DNA of 14,087 nucleotides, from positions 1 through 14,087 of the forward strand of contig LSSK01000764.1 of assembly GCA_001969505.1 (NCBI GenBank). The letters are read 5' to 3'. The stretch is from Zancudomyces culisetae (lineage: Eukaryota > Kickxellomycota > Harpellomycetes > Harpellales > Legeriomycetaceae). Made by a program: the position numbers and the translations under genes. Below the pieces are notes generated by a model. The model did not search any database. It was not told where the DNA came from and saw only the letters and a list, made by a program, of their open reading frames with translations. Shown here piece by piece: positions 8,065 through 14,087 of the stretch (its first letter is position 1; every line of letters starts with the position of its first letter).

Positions 8065-8289
8065 GTCATTTCTGCTTCCCAAATCTTTTATTCCTACTCC
8101 GCTGGCATCCCTGCTTACTCGATTGCGTGACTGATTAGCAAAAGCGTTGTTGATTTTGTTCTTGTTTTTTTCTGACTCTGACTGAAAGTATTTGATCAGA
8201 TTCTCCAACACCGAATGCGGGAGTATCAGTTTGTCTGTGTATTTAAGTGTTTCGTTGCTTTTATAAGGAATTAATTTAATTGAATACAT
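5402..8289 (-). CDS. UFD1-domain protein with TRAF/C2H2-type zinc fingers (large fungal UFD1-like family)
   Basis: Three exons on the minus strand (8289-7245, 7119-5859, 5606-5402) encode 836 residues. Intron 1 (125 bp) is GTAAGT...AG with an ACTAATC branch site and is phase 1, joining GTT G to AT ATC. Intron 2 (252 bp) is GTAAGT...GTAG and phase 2. Residues 1 to about 275 are a UFD1 fold: LILPHSVLENL (21-31), then after an 85-90 residue low-complexity insertion, PLTFRI, VGVPEWMLSELGV, and a C-lobe ending VDVVDTDLVVDI. A beta-rich region follows, then a Cys/His-rich block in exon 2 (CSNC...HENFCSRNNYFCSKC...CPSC...CRFC...CAICLKKV...H) and a second block (CNKCFAPFYV...GCGNDWC). Exon 3 ends with EWLSLATLLC...YAPFESL. 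This order matches a large fungal UFD1-like family distinct from canonical Ufd1 of the Cdc48-Npl4 complex. A role in ubiquitin-dependent degradation is inferred. A TATA sits about 45 bp upstream of the ATG. Confidence 0.88.
5739..5766. repeat. Purine-rich GA tract inside intron 2 of the UFD1-like gene
   Basis: The plus strand is a run of G/A with GAGAGAGAGA; the transcribed minus strand is therefore a CT-rich tract in the intron. It is simple sequence with no assigned role. Confidence 0.4.
8017..8064 (-). repeat. Coding hexanucleotide microsatellite giving (Glu-Ser)5(Gly-Ser)3
   Basis: Eight tandem hexamers read on plus as ACTTCC x3, ACTCTC x4, ACTTTC x1. On the coding strand they give five Glu-Ser and three Gly-Ser dipeptides at residues 76-91 of the UFD1-like protein, inside the insertion that splits its UFD1 fold. 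Because the unit is six bases, copy-number change keeps the frame. Confidence 0.9.
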
Positions 8290-8330
8290 TTTACTAGGGT
8301 TTTCAAATCACTCTTGAGATCTCCTTGTTT

Positions 8331-8337
8331 TTTTATA
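8331..8337 (-). promoter_or_regulatory. TATA element of the UFD1-like gene
   Basis: The minus strand reads TATAAAA 42-48 bp upstream of the ATG at 8287-8289, which would give a very short leader. The function is inferred from position. Confidence 0.4.
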
Positions 8338-8561
8338 CCCTCGAAAAATATCTAAGAACAGTATTTAATAAATTGAAAAAACACTAAGAACCGTAGTTTA
8401 GTGGGGTTTAGTGTCTAAACGGTGTACAGTCATGAATATATTCTCAAAACCAAGTGTATATTAGCTCTGCTTTGTTCTTAATAATTCTATTGCTTTTTCT
8501 TTCTATGAAAATGTAAACTATTGATTAAACGAATGGGATTTATACCTTGAATTTTGTTTTC

Positions 8562-8579
8562 TGTGAATGTGAATGTGAA
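8562..8579. repeat. Three tandem TGTGAA hexamers
   Basis: TGTGAA is repeated three times, followed by a run of A, about 275-290 bp upstream of the UFD1-like start. It is simple sequence, possibly of no function. Confidence 0.6.
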
Positions 8580-9142
8580 AAAAAATTAATCCATCAAAAC
8601 TCCCCTCCTTCCAGTATATGCCGCTTTAATTATCCTGCATATGGACAAAAGCAAAAAAGAAAAAAAAGCAAAAAAAAACGCAAAGGGGGGAATTTAGTTT
8701 GTTATTCATAGAGTAGAGGCTAAACCAAATCCAAACAGTATAAGAATTCCTAAACATTAATCAAGGAATCCAGGACCCTCTACCCAGTAACTGTTTTTTA
8801 AGCTTTTTGAGGCTGGAGTTTGCACGAGTAGATTTTGCCAAATTGATTCCTTCCATAAATAAATCAAGCCTAGCTTTCTTTACTGTGATTGGCTAGTTTA
8901 CTAAATGCTAGAATTCATAATGCCCAATAACCATTGTTGCTCAAAGGAGCAATATTCAATAGCAGTTATAGTTTGGTATAATAGATTTCTGATTGATATG
9001 ATACACCCACCCATATACCTTTTATTACTCAAAGCAGTAGAAATTCCCAGCCATCCCGGAATAAGCCTAACAAGCTCTACTCACAACTGAATTAATCTTG
9101 AACTGCTTCATTGAGCGTATTTATATTGCGTTGATTAATTAA

Positions 9143-9148
9143 TTTATT
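9143..9148 (-). terminator. Possible polyadenylation signal of the PPR gene
   Basis: The minus strand reads AATAAA about 110 bp after the PPR stop codon at 9257-9259. Other degenerate AT-rich signals nearby could serve instead. Confidence 0.35.
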
Positions 9149-9256
9149 AAAGTCTATATTCGTGTAATTGAGGGAAAATATAAAAAAAAACCGCTAAAAA
9201 ATTCAAAATAGATACATAGACAGAAAGGTAAGAAAAAAGGAAAAGAAGTAACTGTG

Positions 9257-12200
9257 TTACTGTGTAGAAGCGGCTTCACCCTCAATGTCTTCTTCATACT
9301 GGCTGATCATGTCTTCAGCATTCTTAGGGCCAATGTAGAATCCTTTATTTTTGGTGCCCCATTTGAAATTCAAGTATTTTTTGTTTTCGGCAATAAGTGA
9401 TTCGCGTTGGTCAGGTTTGCAGAGCTTTAAGAATTTCGACTTTGCACGCAGATCACCAAGCTGCGCAGCCCGAACGTAAATAGTTTTAAAGTCGTTGATA
9501 TTAAACGAGGCAAAGGAGTGATCGATAATGTTGTGTTTAAGGTCGTACAGCAAGCGAAGTGATGTGCGCAGATGGTCGTTACGAGCTAACAGAAGGATCA
9601 TTTGGCGATACACTTGATATTCCTGGGTTTTATTGCAGCCGAGACTTGAGCGGATAGATTCACGAACGGAATAAGAGATTTTAGAGTTTGCTGAAGGCAG
9701 AGCAAACCATTTTTTGATATCAACTGTGTTGGTTTGAGCAGCTTTGGACTGTTTATTGAGTATCCGACCGATTGCAGTAAATTTTGAGTCAAGTTCGCTA
9801 TCAATTGATTCAAACGACTTTAGCTTGACGAATGCATCAAGGTCTTTTTGAGGTTGGATGGCCTTTTCGACCAATAAACGCCATTCACGGAACTGAGACC
9901 AGACAATCCAGGCCATATTGACATCCCTTGTAGCGTTGGCCAAGTTCAATGCGATTTCCAGCGTAAACCCGTCACGTTTACATCCCAAACGATCGTACTC
10001 CAAACAATAAAAATTCCAAGCATTGTCAAAATCGCCACAGTTAACCAGTATCGATAGGTAGGCATTGAGTACTCGCCTTGTAGCTTTTTTTGTATTTGAT
10101 TGAGATACCAATTCCCTGCTGTTGATCTTGTAATCGACACTACTGGGAAGGGTATTTGCAATCGATAGATAAAAACTATAAATTTGTTTTGCCTCCTCAA
10201 GAACTGAGGAGTGGTCTACTGGAACTATTTGATTAAATGAAGGTGGCGATACTTCAGCTCTAATTAATTGTGTAGGCTCTGTTCTCTTTACCAAATCCAG
10301 AGCTTTTTTGCCGGGGTTTGAGCCTGTGTCATTTACTAGGGGGTGCTGAATAGTTTCATCGTCATGCTCCCTTGATAGTTGCTCAAACATGCCCAAAATC
10401 GACGAAGGTTTAGTTTGTGGTTTAGCGTTTAGCTCAGCCAAATCTTGGGGACTTACAACTCGTATAGATTCGCCTTTCTCAACCATTCTTTCTATTGCTT
10501 GCTTTCTAGTCAATGTATTTGTAGCCCTCAGGTGTGACGAATATACATAAAACAAATTGGTAAAACTGGAGGCATCCAGTCTCATCATGTCCTTATCCTT
10601 AGACTCTGTGATTTTATTGAAAATCAACCTTGCCATTTCCAAGTTTTTGTTTTTTGCACACGCGTACAAAAGGGTGTTGTAAGTGTAATAGTCTGGTTTA
10701 AATCCTGCCATCTCCATCTTTGCCAACAGACTGAACGCCTCGTCGAAATAGCCCTTACGATGAGCACAGGCGTTGATAAGCGAGTTAAACGTTACATCTG
10801 TTATTGGCTGTTTGTTTAATATCATTTCATCAACCAATCCTAGTGCCTTCTCTACCTTGTCCTCTATCGTGCACAGGTTGATCATAATTGTCATTGTCTT
10901 TACTCCAATCTGTGCTATTTCGTACCGCATATGTTCAAATGTTCCCCATGCCCTTTTGTAGTCCTCATACTTGATACACCCAAGAAGTAATTGGTTGTAA
11001 ACTGTTTCATCCGGCATGCACTTTTCTCTTTTCATCATTTCATACATCTTGTATGCATCATCCAAGCGCTGATTCAGAACATATGCCTTTATTATTGCCG
11101 AGTACGAATATTGTGTGTACTCAAGGTTTCTTTCTTTATATTCCTTAAAAACCTCCACTGTTCCTTCCAAATCACCCTTTTTTGCATATGCTAGCATCAT
11201 ATGGTCAAGCGTTCGTGATGTTGGTGCTATTCCTGAACTTATCATTAGATTATACGCCTCTTTTGCCTCATCTATTCTTCCAACAAATGCCTAGAATAAT
11301 AGTAAAGTGGTTTTATTAAAGCCTAAAATACCATCCTCGATTTGAATTTCCACAATTCGTCACACTGAATTGTTGTATCATTTTATTTTATTCTCCATAC
11401 TATGTGTAAATATAAATATAAATAAAAACAAAGCCACTTACATTTTGGAGAATGACATGATTAAATACGGATTCTGATAGCTTTCCGGCAACCTCTTCCC
11501 CTTTTTTTAAAAAATCTCCCGTTCTCACACTCTTCCCAGTATCTAGACCCCTGGAATCTACATACTCTGCCAGTTCTACATTAACTTGATCAAAATCTAC
11601 CTCTTTGGTTTCATTCATGGTCATTTTTTTCTGTTTTCTGCTAGTCTCTTTCTTATTTCCACGATCGAGTTCGACACCATTGTCAAAATCAGTGTAGTTT
11701 TCAGAATTTTGCTTTTCGAGTATTATCTGGTCGTCCTTTTCAATTTTTGTCAGAAATTCCGTTTCGATCTGCTCGAGCATATCTGAAATGCTTGTTCCCG
11801 AGTCCTCCTTTTTCTTCTTTTTACCCTCACCTTTTTTAATTGCGCTCTTTTCAAAATTATCCTTTTTTTTAGTATTTTTATATACAATACCGAGTAAACT
11901 CTCTATTTCCGAATCTGTAACCTCTAATTCTTGCATTATGTCCTCTTGGTTCACTTTTAGTTCTTTCCCAGCAGAATACTGTCTAATCGACTGAGCGAAT
12001 CTAGGTCGTAGCCCCATAAGATGCTCAAATATTATACGATTACTCGGTTCATTTCTACCCCAAGACCTAAATCTCTGGTCTAGAGTTTTATTCGCTAATT
12101 TTACATTTATAGTATGATTTCTGGAAATAGAGTTGAAGTTACACCTTGAACCCAATGAAGCCGCAAACACCGGTCTATTTACGCTGTGGCTAGCTTGTAT

Positions 12201-12257
12201 GTTACATTTTATGCAAGGACTCCTGCCCTTTGCCAGTCTTGAAATCAACTGTACCAT
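9257..12257 (-). CDS. Mitochondrial pentatricopeptide repeat (PPR) protein
   Basis: Two exons (12257-11442 and 11290-9257) encode 949 residues. The 151 bp intron starts GTAAGT, ends TTCTAG and is phase 0; splicing restores VFNHVILQN-AFVGRIDEAKEAYNLM, so it interrupts helix A of the first repeat. The N-terminus (MVQLISRLAKGRSP..., rich in Arg/Ser and almost free of acidic residues for 70 residues) looks like a mitochondrial presequence. Residues about 100-260 are a Lys/Glu-rich linker. About seven 35-residue PPR motifs run from about 263 to 510, for example VTFNSLINACAHRKGYFDEAFSLLAKMEMAGFKP in type. A less regular helical half follows, then a C-terminal stretch with FKWGTKNKGFYIGPK and an acidic end. 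PPR proteins bind organelle RNA and govern its processing, stability or translation. The size is near that of yeast Pet309 and Neurospora CYA-5, COX1 factors, but I cannot assign orthology, so no symbol is given. Confidence 0.9.
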
Positions 12258-12521
12258 TTCTAGGTCAGTAGGAGCTGATTTATAGTTTTAACTGACTCCA
12301 AGTGCTTTTCTTAAGAAAGGTCCTTTCTTGGCAATTTATCCCCTTGCAAAATACAATTATTGTAATTTAGCTGTATTTAAAGAAACCTTTTGTCGGAAAT
12401 CGCTATGTGCTAATAATTATATGTTGCAGTACAATGTTTACCAATATATATTATCTACGCAAGTTTATATGACTAAGAACTACTTGGTTTATTCAAATCT
12501 CTTGATTTCACTTCAAAAACC

Positions 12522-12539
12522 AAAAAAAAATTTTTTTTT
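12522..12539. repeat. A9T9 palindromic homopolymer tract
   Basis: Nine A are followed directly by nine T, about 265 bp upstream of the PPR start. Poly(dA:dT) tracts tend to exclude nucleosomes in fungal promoters, which is a possible role here. Confidence 0.7.
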
Positions 12540-13180
12540 CATAAACTCGAAAACTGGGGCAATCAATCAAATGAAATCAGTATTCTTGGTAAAACCAAGC
12601 AAGAAAAGAGCCTCAATTACGTAAATAATGATACGATCCATTAATGCTTGTTCTTGGTGTTTTTTTTTTAAATGCTGGAATAAAGATTACAAGTTGTTAA
12701 ATAGAGGTAGATGTGTAGTCGCGGTAGGTTTGATACTCCTTTTGACCCCATGTTGCATTTTAAAACTTCAATGGCGAATAAGGAATACTAGCAACTAAAG
12801 ATAAAAATATATTCAATTGATGTATAACTGTTGATAGATTCACAATCGCAGCTTTGGTATTCTTTAACTTTTTAGTAAATGTAGTAAATGGCATCACTCA
12901 AAATTAAGGTATTAGTCCGTGTTACTGTGTAATCATGCTGGTGATAGTTAAGTAGTTGTTTACAATACTTAGAATATAATTTCAATAAAAAATCAAGCTA
13001 TTTGCAAGAGTTAGGTTCATGTGATATTTAACAAGATAATTAAATTCTTATGAATATTGAGATAATGTATTCTTTTGGAGATGTCATAATACGTCAATTC
13101 ATATGACTGCGTAGAGCTAATATATTTTTATATCAACTGAGAAATAGTTAGCATAGATAAAAGTACAAAAAAAATTCATT

Positions 13181-13200
13181 AATGAATGAATGAATGAATG
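13181..13200. repeat. AATG tetranucleotide microsatellite, five copies
   Basis: Five tandem AATG units follow ATTCATT, so the left border is also palindromic (ATTCATTAATGAAT). It lies in gene-poor sequence. Confidence 0.85.
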
Positions 13201-14010
13201 TATATAGAAACTAGGTGATAAATAGAAACCACTTCTAACTCAACACTGTGCACTCTAATATTACAAATAGTAGTAAAGGAGGTTTATATTGCTTGGTTTT
13301 GATTTGATACTTAAAAAAGTTCATTTTGCGACTCGCATCACCTACATTCTTTCATTTACTAAAATTAAACTAGTATTATCTGGGCATCACTATTATCAAA
13401 AAACGGAGTATATAAAATAAATACAACCACTATCTTCTACTCAATTCATACTTGGTTTTCCGTGCCAATAGCCATCGAATAACTCGAATGCTTCCGCATT
13501 TACATTAATTTTGAATATCCGGTTAGACATATTATGAAATTGCAAAATCCAGATCTTCGAATTAATACTGCATATCATCTTGCACTTGCAAGAACCAGCG
13601 ATATTCTAAGCAATTTAAATTTTATTGAGTGTCGTGTGTTCTGGGTTGAATTCCAACTTAATCCGATTTCTTGGGAATATATAAATATTCAAAGGAAATT
13701 ATTCAATTATCTAAAAATGAAATGAATTTTATTTAACCATTAACAATCAAAAATATGAAGATTATTTCTGATCATAAAATGAAGGAAATATTCCGATCAA
13801 AAATCCAAGAGAAAAATTACAAAATGAAATAAGGACATAAAAAGAATTTATTATTATTAGTATATTTAATTAAATTAAAAAGTATTTAATCGACTATGGA
13901 AAATGAGACAAACTATGAGGACGACAACAAACCATAATATGAAGTGATAGCGGTTATATTAAATATTAATAGGATAAGATTAGTAATAGTTTTAAAATTA
14001 GCAATTAACA

Positions 14011-14019
14011 TATATAAAA
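14011..14019 (+). promoter_or_regulatory. Possible TATA box for a gene beyond the right edge
   Basis: TATATAAAA lies about 70 bp from the window end. In the two cysteine-rich genes the TATA is 114-116 bp before the ATG, so a plus-strand start would fall just outside. This is inference from spacing only. Confidence 0.25.
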
Positions 14020-14087
14020 GCCAAAGAGATCTCATTAGGAGTCTCTTTAGCTCTTTTTAGTAGTTTAAAACATATTCATAACAGTAA

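Larger units (their letters stand above)
8290..9256. other. Gene-free region between the UFD1-like and PPR genes
   Basis: This 967 bp region holds the promoter of the UFD1-like gene on its left and the 3' flank of the PPR gene on its right. I see a TATA element at 8331-8337, a 6-bp dyad GTTTAG/CTAAAC at 8406-8420, three TGTGAA hexamers at 8562-8579 and an A-rich purine tract at 8647-8690. No tRNA or credible coding exon is visible. Confidence 0.6.
12258..14087. other. Gene-poor right end, 1.83 kb
   Basis: I can support no gene here. Nearest the PPR start are a minus-strand TATAAAT (12278-12284, only about 25 bp from the ATG), an inverted repeat AAGAAAGG-T-CCTTTCTT (12313-12329) and an A9T9 palindrome (12522-12539). 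An AATG microsatellite lies at 13181-13200. TATA-like sites on plus occur at 13409-13417 and 14011-14019. A 63-codon open frame at 13534-13725 follows the first of these by 125 bp, but its peptide is AT-biased and has no recognisable motif. The open frame at 12328-12624 also looks like AT-rich noise. Confidence 0.5.

Noticed and set aside
8905-9090. 61-codon plus-strand open frame between the UFD1-like and PPR genes
   Set aside because: No motif, no promoter spacing and no continuation by splicing; probably chance.
9946-10200. 84-codon minus-strand frame inside the PPR gene
   Set aside because: It is an alternate frame of a 949-residue protein with consistent helical repeats; no independent evidence.
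12328-12624. 98-codon plus-strand open frame upstream of the PPR gene
   Set aside because: The peptide is rich in Tyr/Asn/Lys/Phe as expected of AT-rich noise, includes the A9T9 tract as KNFFF, and has no domain, signal peptide or splice partner.
1-14087. Mobile element, CRISPR array, rRNA or tRNA genes
   Set aside because: No transposase or reverse transcriptase motifs, long terminal repeats, spaced repeats or RNA gene consensus boxes were seen on either strand.

Overview
The window is eukaryotic nuclear DNA, almost certainly from a fungus. It is AT-rich, and the genes carry short GT-AG introns (79 to 252 bp) with GTAAGT-type donors; the clearest branch sites are CTAAT. The gene content is fungal: a mitochondrial 2-enoyl thioester reductase, a large UFD1/zinc-finger protein of the kind known from fungi, a mitochondrial PPR protein, and two secreted 12-cysteine proteins that look GPI-anchored. 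AT-richness and divergence from the ascomycete relatives I know suggest an early-diverging lineage (for example Zoopagomycota/Kickxellomycotina). That placement is a guess.

Layout, left to right. Positions 2-73 may be the 3' end of a plus-strand gene with a WD40-like ending. A minus-strand enoyl reductase gene (633-1766) follows. A gene-free 860 bp region separates it divergently from two tandem plus-strand paralogues (2627-3696 and 4416-5247). Each paralogue encodes a signal peptide, a scaffold of 12 cysteines at identical residue numbers, a low-complexity stalk and a hydrophobic C-terminus. Convergent to these is a three-exon minus-strand gene (5402-8289) for an 836-residue UFD1-like zinc-finger protein. 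After about 970 bp without a gene comes a two-exon minus-strand PPR gene (9257-12257, 949 residues). The last 1.8 kb has no supportable gene, but TATA-like sites at 13409 and 14011 point toward transcription near or beyond the right edge.

The genes do not form a pathway. The reductase (mitochondrial fatty acid synthesis) and the PPR protein (organelle RNA) both serve mitochondria, the UFD1-like protein belongs to ubiquitin biology, and the tandem pair belongs to the cell surface. The pair is the most distinctive part of the window: a local duplication with conserved introns, one paralogue-specific intron and matching promoter spacing. All exon joins were found by eye from splice consensus and reading-frame phase; no RNA evidence was available.
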